A DNA stretch of 64,000 bases. It comes from Tenacibaculum sp. (lineage in GTDB: Bacteria > Bacteroidota > Bacteroidia > Flavobacteriales > Flavobacteriaceae). The translations under genes and the position numbers were made by a program. The notes beneath the pieces are model-generated. The model did not search any database, was not told the DNA's origin, and worked only from the letters and a program-made list of their open reading frames with translations. The stretch is from positions 20,741 through 84,740 of the forward strand of contig JAHDDQ010000004.1 in NCBI GenBank assembly GCA_020629275.1, given 5' to 3'. Shown one piece after another: positions 42,697 through 52,454 of the stretch. The stretch's first letter is position 1. Each line of letters begins with the position of its first letter.

Positions 42697-43416
42697 ATGA
42701 AACCATTTCAGTTTAAAGAGTTTGAAGTACACCAAGATAAAACGGCAATGAAAATAGGTACGGATGCTGTTGTTTTAGGAGCATGGAGTTCTGTAGAGCA
42801 TTTTCCAGATACTATTTTAGATATCGGTTCTGGTACAGGTGTACTAGGTTTAATGTTAGCTCAAAGATGCGATGCACTAACTATTGATGCTATTGAAATT
42901 GAGGATAATGCCTATGAACAAACTGTTGAAAATTTTGAACGCTCAGATTGGGCAGATCGTTTGTTTTGCTACCATACTTCTTTCTTAGATTTTACTGAAG
43001 AAATGACTGCGGAAGATGAAAAATACGATTTGATAATTTCTAATCCTCCTTTTTATACAGATACATTTCAGACTGAGAATGAAGCTCGTAATAAAGCAAG
43101 ATTTACTTCATCACTAACTTTCGAAGAATTGCTAAAGGGAGTTTCTGAATTAGTAACTGATCAGGGTGTATTTTGTACAATAATTCCTTTTAAAGAAGAA
43201 GAAGATTTTATAAAATTAGCTAAGAATTACAATTTGCAACTGAATAAAATATGTAGGGTTAGAGGAAACGCTACTTCAGAAGTAAAAAGAAGTTTGCTAA
43301 GTTTTTCTTTTCAAGATAAAGCTGTAATTGAAGAAGAGCTTATTATTGAAAAAGAAAGGCATCAATATACTGATGCCTATATAAACTTAACCAAAGACTT
43401 CTATTTAAAAATGTAA
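42697..43416 (+). CDS. tRNA1(Val) A37 N6-methyltransferase (TrmN6/YfiC-like)
   Basis: The 239-residue methyltransferase begins with the family block FEVHQDKTAMKIGTDAVVLG, then ILDIGSGTGVLGLMLAQ for SAM and the adenine-N6 catalytic motif IISNPPFYTDTF. It is close to YfiC/TrmN6, which modifies A37 of tRNA1(Val). It groups with mnmD as a tRNA modification operon. Confidence 0.92.
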   Translation: MKPFQFKEFEVHQDKTAMKIGTDAVVLGAWSSVEHFPDTILDIGSGTGVLGLMLAQRCDALTIDAIEIEDNAYEQTVENFERSDWADRLFCYHTSFLDFTEEMTAEDEKYDLIISNPPFYTDTFQTENEARNKARFTSSLTFEELLKGVSELVTDQGVFCTIIPFKEEEDFIKLAKNYNLQLNKICRVRGNATSEVKRSLLSFSFQDKAVIEEELIIEKERHQYTDAYINLTKDFYLKM

Positions 43417-43420
43417 TCAA

Positions 43421-43984
43421 TTATAGGTTTAATACAACATCAAACCCAATGGCATCCGAAATAGCTTTATCTTTAACACTACTATTGTAGTTAATTCCCC
43501 AGCGTGTTCTATCGATTTTAAATTTTGCAGTCATTTCTAGCTTCTCAAAATTTAACTTACCATTGAATCGTATAACTTTAGTAATACCCTTTACAGTAAG
43601 GTTTGCTGTTATCTTTACATCTGTAGAAGAGACATAATTTACGTTAGTTATAATAAGTCGAGCTATAGGAAAAGATAGAACATCAAAAAAATCATTATTC
43701 TTTAAATGTTCAGTGAGGCTATTGTTAGCTTTGGGATTATCCATGTCAGTTGTAGTAATACTATTCATATCTATTACAAATGAACCGCCAGTAATTTTAT
43801 CATTGACTTTTATAAACTCACCTTTTTTAAATTTGATAAAACCATGATGGCCGTAAAACCTGAAGGTCATCTCTCCAAACCATTTGATTTGACTTTTTTC
43901 AGTATTAATTTTTAATGTTTCTTGAGCATTCATTACTATCACTGAACACATAATAATAAAAGCTAGTACGATACTTTTTTTCAT
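43421..43984 (-). CDS. YceI-family periplasmic protein
   Basis: The 187-residue protein has a cleavable signal peptide (FIIMCSVIVMNAQE) rather than a lipobox, and a YceI domain (IKWFGEMTFRFYGHHGFIKF, TEHLKNNDFFDVLSFPIARL, KIDRTRWGINYNSSVKDKAI). It is divergent from the membrane-anchored regulator gene at 44112 with a 127-bp shared region, which suggests it may be its target. Confidence 0.9.
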   Translation of the reverse strand: MKKSIVLAFIIMCSVIVMNAQETLKINTEKSQIKWFGEMTFRFYGHHGFIKFKKGEFIKVNDKITGGSFVIDMNSITTTDMDNPKANNSLTEHLKNNDFFDVLSFPIARLIITNVNYVSSTDVKITANLTVKGITKVIRFNGKLNFEKLEMTAKFKIDRTRWGINYNSSVKDKAISDAIGFDVVLNL

Positions 43985-44111
43985 ATTTTAGTTATAATTA
44001 ATTTTAGTTGAATAAAATTAGGGTGCACTCATCGTTAAAGTGTCAAAAGAGTGTCAAATAAGTGTAAACGACTGTAAAAATTCACGGAATTATATGTTCT
44101 TTGTTAGAATT

Positions 44112-44990
44112 ATGATGAATAGGAAAATATATGTATTGGTTATAGTAATGTTACTATCGTTACTAAATTGGTTTTTTTTAAGCCTCAACGAAGGGATATC
44201 AGAAGGAGAGTTTTCAGAAAAAGTAAAGATATCTTTAAGAGAAGTGGGTAATCAATTGCTACTTGTAAATAAAGATTCTACATCGCTAATTAATCCAATT
44301 ATAAAAATTGGAAAACTAAAATATGAACTATCATTTCAATCAACTTTACATATAAATCCGGATAGTTTAGTTGCAGTGATACAAAAGACTTTTGAAAGGT
44401 CTCAATTACCAAAACATTACAGAGTTGAAGTAATTCAATGTGAAGATAATGAAGTAGGTTACAGTTATGAAATTATAAACACAATAGATAATAGTATTGT
44501 ACCTTGTAAAGGGAGAATGTTACCATACAGCTGTTATACTATTGAAGTTGGGTTTATAACAGCACATAAAAACTCATTAAGGAACGTCTTTTTAATTCTA
44601 GGGTTGTTAACTATTTGTTTATTAACACACTACTTATTTCTTAGAAGAGAAAGAGAAAATAAAGAAGAAATAGGACAGGAGATAAATGAGCAATATTTTA
44701 CAATAGGTAGCTTTCAATTTTATCCAGAACAAAATAAATTAGTACAAGAAATAATAGAAATAAATCTTTCAAAGAAAGAATGCGAATTATTATCAATTTT
44801 TGCAAGTAGACCGAACGAAATCATAAAACGAGAAGAATTGACTAAAAAAGTATGGGAAGATAATGGTGTAATAGTAGGACGAAGTCTAGATACATACATA
44901 TCTAAACTTCGTAAAAAATTAAAGCCAGATAACACCATTAAGCTAATAAATGTTCATGGTGTTGGTTATAAATTAGAATTGAGAACATAA
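44112..44990 (+). CDS. Membrane-anchored winged-helix regulator
   Basis: I chose the ATG at 44112 (MMNRKIYVLVIVMLLSLLNW). Upstream in-frame starts at 44094 (ATG) and 44040 (GTG) are possible. A membrane segment at the start and a second one near residues 160-180 (LRNVFLILGLLTICLL) enclose a periplasmic domain with paired Cys (VEVIQCEDN, IVPCKGRMLPYSCYTIEVGF). The C-terminal 95 residues are an OmpR/CadC-type winged helix (LSKKECELLSIFASRPNEII, RSLDTYISKLRKKLKPDN). It is a CadC-like one-component sensor. Confidence 0.85.
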   Translation: MMNRKIYVLVIVMLLSLLNWFFLSLNEGISEGEFSEKVKISLREVGNQLLLVNKDSTSLINPIIKIGKLKYELSFQSTLHINPDSLVAVIQKTFERSQLPKHYRVEVIQCEDNEVGYSYEIINTIDNSIVPCKGRMLPYSCYTIEVGFITAHKNSLRNVFLILGLLTICLLTHYLFLRRERENKEEIGQEINEQYFTIGSFQFYPEQNKLVQEIIEINLSKKECELLSIFASRPNEIIKREELTKKVWEDNGVIVGRSLDTYISKLRKKLKPDNTIKLINVHGVGYKLELRT

Positions 44991-45003
44991 TTCTAATTAA
45001 AAA

Positions 45004-46374
45004 TTATCCCATAACAACCTCAGGGTTATAGCCTAAATACGGGACATCTTTTTCTACAAAGACAACTCCATAATCTTCCAATTCTTTTAAGATAGGCTCA
45101 TAAACCTCTTTGTTAATAGGTAACTGTACACCGGTCGAAGTTATTTCTCCATTCAATATTTTCAACGTTGCCATGGCTACTGGTAAACCAACAGTTTTAG
45201 CCATAGCAGTATAGGTTTGATCGTCTCCTTTAATAACCATACTACTTTCTATCTGATGATTACCGGTTTTATTTTTGTAACCAAATTGATGGTGCATCAC
45301 AATCATATCTTTATCATTAGATTCTAATACCCATGAATCCATCAATATTTTTTGTAAAATTTGAGCAGGAGTAGCATCTTTTAAAGCTACTTTTTTCTTG
45401 GCATTAAATAAATCAAGTTCTAAAAATTTATCCCACATCACATCATCTTGATCGATCTTTAAATAAGAACGAAATTTTAATTCTACAGAGTCTGATGGTG
45501 AATATGCTAAGAAAGAGTTGGTGAAGTCTCTATAACTCATATTTTCGGAATCTTCAATTTTATAACTATCGTCAGTCATTCCTAGTTGAACAAAAACATT
45601 CCACGCTCGAGAGAACCCTACTTTTCTAATGGTGCCTCTATACATTGTAGGAATACCATCTAAACCATAGATACTTCTGTATTTTAAAGAATCTCTATTT
45701 GCATAAGCCTCAAACTTACCACTACCATTTATAGTTAAGAACTCTGTTCTTCTGAATAATTTATGATAAGGAATATATTTATAAGTTCCCTCTTGGATAA
45801 ATTTTGAAGCACCTCCCTGTCCAGCTAAAACAACATTTCTAGGGTTCCACGTAAACTTATAATTCCACAAATTAGTATCACTTTCAGGGGCTACTAAACC
45901 ACCTGTAAACGATTCAAACAATAACATTTCTCCGCCATTATCTCTTATTTTGTTTATCACCTGCATAGCACTCATATGATCAATACCAGGGTCCAAACCT
46001 ATCTCATTCATAAAAATAAGTCCTTTGTCTTTTACTTCCTTATCGAGATCTTTCATTTCCTTAGAAATATAAGAAGCGGTTACCATATGCTTATTAAACG
46101 TTACGCAGTTCTTAGCAACCTCAATATGTAAATGAGCTGGAAGCATTGAAATAACAATATCAGATTTCTGAATAGCATCAATGCGCTGTTTTTCATTAAA
46201 AACATCTAAAACTATAGCTGATCCGTTTGGGTGATTGTTGATTTTGTTAGAAGCATTTTCTATGGAAATATCTCCAATAGTAACATGTAAATTTTCTTTC
46301 TCAGATTTATCTAATAGATATTTAATTAATGAAGAACTTGATCTTCCTGCACCAATAATCAGTATTTTTCTCAT
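45004..46374 (-). CDS. Saccharopine dehydrogenase/reductase-like protein
   Basis: The 456-residue protein has a Rossmann start ILIIGAGRSSSSLIKYLLD and blocks MNEIGLDPGIDHMSAMQVI, SFTGGLVAPESDTNLWNYKF and WNPRNVVLAGQGG of the LYS9/saccharopine reductase family. In Bacteroidota this type is thought to act in lysine catabolism, but neighbours give no support either way. TATATTTG lies at 46448-46441. Confidence 0.88.
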   Translation of the reverse strand: MRKILIIGAGRSSSSLIKYLLDKSEKENLHVTIGDISIENASNKINNHPNGSAIVLDVFNEKQRIDAIQKSDIVISMLPAHLHIEVAKNCVTFNKHMVTASYISKEMKDLDKEVKDKGLIFMNEIGLDPGIDHMSAMQVINKIRDNGGEMLLFESFTGGLVAPESDTNLWNYKFTWNPRNVVLAGQGGASKFIQEGTYKYIPYHKLFRRTEFLTINGSGKFEAYANRDSLKYRSIYGLDGIPTMYRGTIRKVGFSRAWNVFVQLGMTDDSYKIEDSENMSYRDFTNSFLAYSPSDSVELKFRSYLKIDQDDVMWDKFLELDLFNAKKKVALKDATPAQILQKILMDSWVLESNDKDMIVMHHQFGYKNKTGNHQIESSMVIKGDDQTYTAMAKTVGLPVAMATLKILNGEITSTGVQLPINKEVYEPILKELEDYGVVFVEKDVPYLGYNPEVVMG

Positions 46375-46454
46375 GAAATATGCCGTATTTTTGTTTAAAA
46401 TTTAGTTGCTTTTTTAGGTTTAAAAAAGTTTAATATTTAACAAATATAATAAAA

Positions 46455-46853
46455 ATGTATAAAAATTTAACAATAACAACATTGCTAGGAGTTTTTGCAG
46501 TTATATTAGGAGCATTTGGAGCACATGCCTTAAAAGCCAAACTATCTCCTGAAGCTATGAATGGTTTTGAAACAGCTGTTAGATATCAGTTGTTTCATGT
46601 TATAGTTTTATTGATTGTAAATTTAAATTCAATTTTATTGGATAAACAAAAAAGAATCCTGACTCTTTTCTTTGTTACAGGAATCTTATGTTTCTCTGGA
46701 TCTATTTATGCAATTTATCTAATGAATATTCCAGCTAAAACAATTTGGTTCATAACGCCACTAGGAGGATTATTACTCATTTTAGGGTGGGTTTTTTTAT
46801 GTTACATCTTTTACAAGAAAGCTTTAGTAAAGCAAAACATGGATAAAAAATAA
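46455..46853 (+). CDS. DUF423 membrane protein
   Basis: The 132-residue protein has four membrane segments and the DUF423/TMEM256 signature ILGAFGAHALKAKLSPE, YQLFHVIVLL and FSGSIYAIYLM. The function of the family is unknown. It is divergent from the saccharopine reductase gene and lies 65 bp upstream of pckA. Confidence 0.9.
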   Translation: MYKNLTITTLLGVFAVILGAFGAHALKAKLSPEAMNGFETAVRYQLFHVIVLLIVNLNSILLDKQKRILTLFFVTGILCFSGSIYAIYLMNIPAKTIWFITPLGGLLLILGWVFLCYIFYKKALVKQNMDKK

Positions 46854-46918
46854 GTAACAAGTAGCGAACAAAAAGGTTTATTTTTGTGACAAAATAAACA
46901 CAACTAAAAAAAATAGAG

Positions 46919-48532
46919 ATGACAAATCTTGAAACGAAAACGATTTCGTTAGATACTTTAGGAATTAAAGGAGCTACCGTTCGTTATCAGTTAACTTCTG
47001 AACAGTTACACAATCTAACTATTGAGAAAGGTCAAGGAAAAGAAACTGCATTTGGAGCGATAGCTGTTAATACAGGAGAATTTACAGGAAGATCGCCAAT
47101 GGATAGGTTTATTGTTAAAGACGCAATTACTGAAGACAAAATCTGGTGGGGAGATATCAATATTCCTTTCAATTCAGAAAAATTTGATAAGCTATATGAA
47201 AAAGTTACTTCATATTTATCGTCAAAAGAAGTATTTGTTAGAGATAGTTATGCTTGTGCTGATGAAGATTATAAATTAAATATTAGAGTTGTAAATGAGT
47301 ATCCATGGAGCAATATGTTTGCATATAACATGTTTCTTCGTCCTACTAAAGAAGAGTTAAAAAATTTCACACCTGAATGGACAGTAGTAAATGCTCCTGG
47401 TTTTATGGCAGATGCAGAAGTTGATGGTACTCGTCAACATAATTTTGCAATCTTAAATTTTACAAAAAAGATAGCTTTAATAGGAGGTACAGGATATACA
47501 GGAGAAATTAAGAAAGGAATTTTTTCTGCATTGAACTTTATTTTACCAGTAGATAAAAATACATTACCGATGCATTGTTCAGCAAATGTTGGTAAGGAAG
47601 GAGATACCGCAATATTTTTCGGGTTATCTGGTACAGGAAAAACTACACTATCAACAGATCCTGAAAGAAGTTTGATTGGAGACGATGAGCATGGATGGAC
47701 TTCAGAAAATACTGTTTTTAATTTTGAAGGAGGTTGTTATGCTAAGGTGATAGATCTTTCAAAAGAAAAAGAGCCTGAGATTTATGGAGCAATTAAAAAA
47801 GGAGCAATTCTTGAAAATATAATAATGGATGAGAAAGGAAACGTTGATTTTCACGATACATCTATAACACAGAATACTCGTGTAAGCTATCCTATACACC
47901 ATATAGAAAATATTAAAACACCTTCAATAGGAAAAAATCCTAAAAATATTTTCTTTTTAACGGCTGATGCTTTTGGAGTATTACCTCCAATTTCAAAATT
48001 AACACCTGGTCAGGCAGCTTATCACTTTATTTCTGGATATACAGCAAAAGTAGCAGGTACAGAAGCAGGAGTTACTGAGCCAGTACCAAGTTTTTCTGCT
48101 TGTTTTGGAGCACCTTTTATGCCGCTGCATCCTACAAAATATGCAGAGATGTTAAGTAAAAAGATGAAAGAAACTGGTGTAAATGTTTGGTTGGTTAATA
48201 CTGGCTGGTTTGCTGGTCCATATGGAGTAGGAGATAGAATGAAATTAAAGTATACGAGAGCAATGATTAGTGCTGCGTTAACAGGTGGTTTACCAGAAGA
48301 AATAAATCATGATAATTATCATATTCATTCAATTTTTGGGTTGGCACAACCTAGACAGTGTCCTGGAATTCCTACAGAACTATTAAGCCAGCGTCAAGCA
48401 TGGAATAATGACGAGGAGTATTATAAAACTGCACATAAATTAGCAGATTCATTCAGAACTAACTTTGAGAAATTTGAAGAATATGCAAATGAAGAAATTT
48501 TGGCAGGTGGACCTCCAATTATAAAAAAATAA
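46919..48532 (+). CDS. pckA: Phosphoenolpyruvate carboxykinase (ATP)
   Basis: PckA converts oxaloacetate and ATP to PEP and CO2 in gluconeogenesis. The 537-residue protein has GRSPMDRFIVKD, the kinase P-loop GLSGTGKTTLSTDPER, IGDDEHGW for metal, and the substrate-binding NTGWFAGPYGVGDRMKL. All catalytic residues are in place. It is monocistronic, with a strong terminator. Confidence 0.97.
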   Translation: MTNLETKTISLDTLGIKGATVRYQLTSEQLHNLTIEKGQGKETAFGAIAVNTGEFTGRSPMDRFIVKDAITEDKIWWGDINIPFNSEKFDKLYEKVTSYLSSKEVFVRDSYACADEDYKLNIRVVNEYPWSNMFAYNMFLRPTKEELKNFTPEWTVVNAPGFMADAEVDGTRQHNFAILNFTKKIALIGGTGYTGEIKKGIFSALNFILPVDKNTLPMHCSANVGKEGDTAIFFGLSGTGKTTLSTDPERSLIGDDEHGWTSENTVFNFEGGCYAKVIDLSKEKEPEIYGAIKKGAILENIIMDEKGNVDFHDTSITQNTRVSYPIHHIENIKTPSIGKNPKNIFFLTADAFGVLPPISKLTPGQAAYHFISGYTAKVAGTEAGVTEPVPSFSACFGAPFMPLHPTKYAEMLSKKMKETGVNVWLVNTGWFAGPYGVGDRMKLKYTRAMISAALTGGLPEEINHDNYHIHSIFGLAQPRQCPGIPTELLSQRQAWNNDEEYYKTAHKLADSFRTNFEKFEEYANEEILAGGPPIIKK

Positions 48533-48539
48533 GAATTTA

Positions 48540-48566
48540 TAAGCATCCGAAAGGATGCTTTTTTTA
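48540..48566 (+). terminator. pckA terminator
   Basis: AAGCATCC and GGATGCTT form an 8-bp stem with a GAAA loop and a run of T, directly after the pckA stop. Confidence 0.88.
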
Positions 48567-48603
48567 TGCTTAAAACTTAAGTATTTTAGCAAAAAACAGA
48601 AAA

Positions 48604-50226
48604 ATGAAACTACAAGGAAATATTGTTGATATTCAAAAGAAGAGAATATTTAAAGGAGAAGTAACGATCGTAGATGGTAAGATTAAAGAAATTAAAGAGG
48701 TAAACCATGCTGAAGAAAACTATATACTTCCTGGTTTTGTTGATGCTCATATTCACATAGAAAGTTCAATGTTAGTGCCTTCAGAATTTGCAAAAATAGC
48801 AGTGACTCATGGAACTATTGCAACGGTTTCAGATCCGCATGAAATCGCAAATGTATTAGGAATGAAAGGGGTAGAATTTATGATAGAAAATGGGAAAAAG
48901 GTACCATTGAAATTTAATTTTGGAGCTCCTTCTTGTGTTCCAGCAACTTCATTTGAAAGTGCAGGCGCAATTATCGATTCTGAAGATATTAAGGTAATGA
49001 TGGAGAATCCAGATATCAAATATTTAGCTGAGATGATGAATTATCCAGGGGTTCTATTTGATGACGAAGAAGTAATGAAGAAAATTCAATACGCTAAAGA
49101 TGTTAATAAGCCTATAGATGGTCATGCACCAGGATTACGGGGAGAAGATATAACAAAATATATAAGTGCAGGAATTTCTACAGATCACGAATGCTTTACG
49201 TATGAGGAAGCTTTAGAAAAACTCCAAAAAGGAATGAAAGTAATCATAAGAGAAGGTAGTGCAGCTAAGAATTTTGAAGCATTAATTAATTTACTTCCCG
49301 AATATTACAAAAATATGATGTTTTGTTCTGATGATAAACACCCTGATGATTTATTAGTAGGTCATATTAATCAATTATGCGAACGCGCTGTAGCAAAAGG
49401 AATTGATGTTTTCAAAGTGCTACAAGCCGCTTGTATAAACCCCGTTAAACATTATAATTTAGATGTTGGTTTATTAGCAGAAGGTGATGATGCAGATTTT
49501 ATTGTGGTAGAAGATTTGAAGAAATTTAAAGTGCTACAGACGTATATTAATGGGGGATTAGTAGCTGAAAACGGTCAATCCTTTGTAGAGTCGGTTGATT
49601 TTGAGGTGTTGAATAATTTCAATACTAAAAAAAAGAAGACTTCAGATTTTGAATTTCATTCTGCTTCTGAAAAAATTAGAGTGATTGAAGCATTAGATGG
49701 AGAATTAGTGACGAATGAGATTGAAACAAAATCGTTAATTGAAAAAGGAAATTTGGTCTCAGATACAGCAAATGATATTTTAAAGATGACAGTAGTGAAT
49801 CGCTATAAAGATGAAGAACCTTCTATTGCATTTATAAAGAATTTCGGATTAAAGGAAGGAGCTATAGCAAGTTCCGTAGGACACGATTCTCATAACATAA
49901 TAGCTGTAGGTGTATCAGATAAAGCTATTTGTGAAGCCGTAAATTTCTTAATTGAAAATAGAGGCGGAGTTTGTGCTGTTTCAAATACAGATAAAAAGAT
50001 AGTTTCTTTACCAGTCGCAGGGATTATGAGTGATAAACCTGCAGTTGAAATAGGAAAAGCGTATGCCGAATTAGATAAAATGGCGAAAAATATGGGGAGT
50101 ACATTAAGAGCACCATACATGACATTGTCTTTTATGGCATTATTAGTAATTCCTTCTTTAAAATTATCTGATAAAGGATTATTCGATGGAAATACATTTA
50201 AGTTTACTTCTTTGGAAGTTAAATAA
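48604..50226 (+). CDS. ade: Adenine deaminase
   Basis: Ade deaminates adenine to hypoxanthine in purine salvage. The 540-residue amidohydrolase shows the metal ligands in [11 protein letters not shown], the [10 protein letters not shown] block, GHAPGL and STDHEC, with the catalytic Asp in [16 protein letters not shown]-terminal domain ends in [20 protein letters not shown]. Length fits the Ade family. It is apparently monocistronic. Confidence 0.94.
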   Translation: MKLQGNIVDIQKKRIFKGEVTIVDGKIKEIKEVNHAEENYILPGFVDAHIHIESSMLVPSEFAKIAVTHGTIATVSDPHEIANVLGMKGVEFMIENGKKVPLKFNFGAPSCVPATSFESAGAIIDSEDIKVMMENPDIKYLAEMMNYPGVLFDDEEVMKKIQYAKDVNKPIDGHAPGLRGEDITKYISAGISTDHECFTYEEALEKLQKGMKVIIREGSAAKNFEALINLLPEYYKNMMFCSDDKHPDDLLVGHINQLCERAVAKGIDVFKVLQAACINPVKHYNLDVGLLAEGDDADFIVVEDLKKFKVLQTYINGGLVAENGQSFVESVDFEVLNNFNTKKKKTSDFEFHSASEKIRVIEALDGELVTNEIETKSLIEKGNLVSDTANDILKMTVVNRYKDEEPSIAFIKNFGLKEGAIASSVGHDSHNIIAVGVSDKAICEAVNFLIENRGGVCAVSNTDKKIVSLPVAGIMSDKPAVEIGKAYAELDKMAKNMGSTLRAPYMTLSFMALLVIPSLKLSDKGLFDGNTFKFTSLEVK

Positions 50227-50339
50227 CATTAACACTTATACATACAACCAAATAAGTGTAATTAATAGAACTTAAGTAGTTGGTCATTCTCGTTCTCAAG
50301 GATAAAGATCTGTCTGTTTACAGGTGTAAAAAATAGAAC

Positions 50340-50619
50340 AATAAAGAAAAAGAGCTACAATTGCAGTAATAATAGTTAAAGAAAATAAAAAGACTACAAA
50401 AAATAGCAGTTAACTCAGCTACAGAAGCATACCATTTAATACTAAAATCAGAGAAAAAGTTGCCAATAATAAGATACAACTAGTACAACCAAACCAATAT
50501 AAGTAAAGGTTTTTAGGGTAATGCCCCAATATTCATTTTATTTTTTGAATATGGTGTTCGTTTTTCCAGTAACAACTATTAAAAGCAGGGTTTGAAGTAT
50601 ACAAACCAAAGACACTCAT
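50340..50619 (-). pseudogene. Decayed Bax-inhibitor-1/YccA-like gene
   Basis: The ade-ruvC gap on the minus strand holds a broken reading frame. From the ATG at 50619-50617 it reads MSVFGLYTSNPAFNSCYWKN, then HHIQKIK and a stop. In a second frame GITLKTFTYIGLVVLVVSYY follows, stopping at TGA. In a third, DFSIKWYASVAELTAIF. Joined, these resemble the start of flavobacterial Bax inhibitor-1/YccA membrane proteins (TSNPAF at the N-terminus, first and second membrane segments). The rest is missing or too degraded. The recognition is from memory and frame-shifted, so moderate confidence. The remainder of 50227-50753 shows no other gene. Confidence 0.5.
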
Positions 50620-50753
50620 TCTTTTTTTAATTGATTAATTTTGCACATTAAGAATTGGAAAAAATAATAATAGTAAAGGGCTTATGTAGTTTACTTATTT
50701 TAAAAATATTCATAACTTATAAATACCATATTAGTACAAAGTATAATAAAAAT

Positions 50754-51305
50754 TTGAAGACAGAAAAAATCATATTAGGTATTGATCCAGGAACTTCTAT
50801 CATGGGGTTTGGTATTATAAAAGTTGTAGGGAAAAAAATGGAATTTGTTCAAATGAATGAATTATTGCTGAAAAAGTACGATGATCATTACTTAAAGTTA
50901 AAACTCATCTTCGAGAGAACCATTGAACTAATAGATACTTATAAGCCAGACGAAATTGCATTAGAAGCTCCGTTTTTTGGAAAAAATGTGCAATCGATGT
51001 TAAAATTAGGAAGAGCTCAGGGTGTTGCCATGGCAGCTGGATTATCGCGTGAAATTCCTGTAACAGAATATGCTCCTAAAAAAATAAAAATGGCAATTAC
51101 AGGGAAAGGAACTGCGAGTAAGGAACAAGTTGCTATGATGCTTAAATCTCTATTGAATTTAAAAACACTTCCCAAAAACCTAGATGCAACAGATGGTTTG
51201 GCAGCAGCCGTTTGTCATTATTATAATTCAGGAAAAAAAATAGGAGGTAAAAATTACACTGGATGGGCGGCTTTCGTAAAACAAAATCCTAAAAAAGTGA
51301 AGTAA
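50754..51305 (+). CDS. ruvC: Holliday junction endonuclease RuvC
   Basis: RuvC cuts Holliday junctions after RuvAB branch migration. The start chosen is TTG at 50754-50756 (reads MKTEKIILGIDPGTSIMGFG), giving 183 residues. An ATG upstream at 50655 would add 33 non-conserved residues. The catalytic acids are Asp in GIDPGT, Glu in EAPFFGKNVQ and the C-terminal pair in NLDATDGLAAAVCH. Length is standard. It is followed by hemW 15 bp downstream. Confidence 0.93.
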   Translation: MKTEKIILGIDPGTSIMGFGIIKVVGKKMEFVQMNELLLKKYDDHYLKLKLIFERTIELIDTYKPDEIALEAPFFGKNVQSMLKLGRAQGVAMAAGLSREIPVTEYAPKKIKMAITGKGTASKEQVAMMLKSLLNLKTLPKNLDATDGLAAAVCHYYNSGKKIGGKNYTGWAAFVKQNPKKVK

Positions 51306-51320
51306 TACATAATTGAAGTA

Positions 51321-52454
51321 ATGTCAGGAATTTATATTCATATACCATTTTGTAAACAAGCATGTTATTATTGTGATTTTCATTTTTCTACCTCATTGAA
51401 GAAGAAAGATGAAATGATAAATGCTTTAATAACGGAGATGAGCATCCGTAAAAAAGAGCTTGAAAACGAACAAGTAGAAACAATTTATTTTGGAGGCGGT
51501 ACTCCTTCAGTATTAACTACTGAAGAAATTGAATTGCTAATACAAACTGTTCTTGAAAATTATAATGTAATAGAGTGCCCTGAAATTACTTTAGAAGCTA
51601 ATCCGGATGATTTATCAGAAGAAAAAATTATAACAATAGCGAACTCTTCAGTAAATAGATTGAGCATCGGAATACAATCATTCTTTGAGAAAGACCTGAG
51701 ATTAATGAATCGCGCTCATAATGTTATAGAAGCAAAAGAATGTTTGTCAATTGCAACACAGTATTTCAAGAATATTTCTGTAGATTTAATTTACGGTATA
51801 CCGAATACAACAAATGAAGAATGGAAAACTAACATAGCAACGGTATTATCTTACGGGATTCCTCATATTTCTAGTTATGCATTAACAGTAGAGCCAAAAA
51901 CTGCTTTAGAAAGCTTTATTGAAAAAGGAATAATAGATAATGTAGATGATGAGACAGCTCAAGCACAATTTTTAATTTTAGTGGACGAATTGGATGCAGC
52001 AGGATTTACACATTACGAATTATCTAATTTTGGAAAAAAAGAATACTTCAGTAAAAATAATTCTGCGTACTGGCAAGGAAAAAAATATATAGGAATTGGA
52101 CCTTCAGCACATTCATTTAATGGTAAAGAACGTAGTTGGAATATCAGTAATAATTCAAAGTATATAAAACTTCTTAAAGAAGGCAAACTAACAAACGAAA
52201 TCGAAAAGCTCTCTATGACCGATCGATACAACGAATATGTTATGACAGGTTTACGAACTATTTGGGGGGTTTCTTTTGAGAAAGTAACAATAGATTTTGG
52301 GAAACAATATTTAGCTTATTTGAAAATGCAAGCAGAAAAATTTATTGAAGAAGATTTATTGTATATTGAAAATGAAACACTAAAAACAACAAGAAAGGGA
52401 AAGTTTTTAACCGATGGAATAGCTTCTGACCTTTTTAAACTGAATTTAACTTGA
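51321..52454 (+). CDS. hemW: Radical SAM heme chaperone HemW
   Basis: HemW is the heme-delivery protein formerly mislabelled as coproporphyrinogen oxidase. The 377-residue protein has the radical-SAM cluster motif in PFCKQACYYCDFHF (CxxxCxxC), GGGTPSVL, RLSIGIQSF and a HemW C-terminal domain. It lacks the extra N-terminal residues needed for HemN activity. It overlaps the next gene by 4 bp. Confidence 0.92.
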   Translation: MSGIYIHIPFCKQACYYCDFHFSTSLKKKDEMINALITEMSIRKKELENEQVETIYFGGGTPSVLTTEEIELLIQTVLENYNVIECPEITLEANPDDLSEEKIITIANSSVNRLSIGIQSFFEKDLRLMNRAHNVIEAKECLSIATQYFKNISVDLIYGIPNTTNEEWKTNIATVLSYGIPHISSYALTVEPKTALESFIEKGIIDNVDDETAQAQFLILVDELDAAGFTHYELSNFGKKEYFSKNNSAYWQGKKYIGIGPSAHSFNGKERSWNISNNSKYIKLLKEGKLTNEIEKLSMTDRYNEYVMTGLRTIWGVSFEKVTIDFGKQYLAYLKMQAEKFIEEDLLYIENETLKTTRKGKFLTDGIASDLFKLNLT

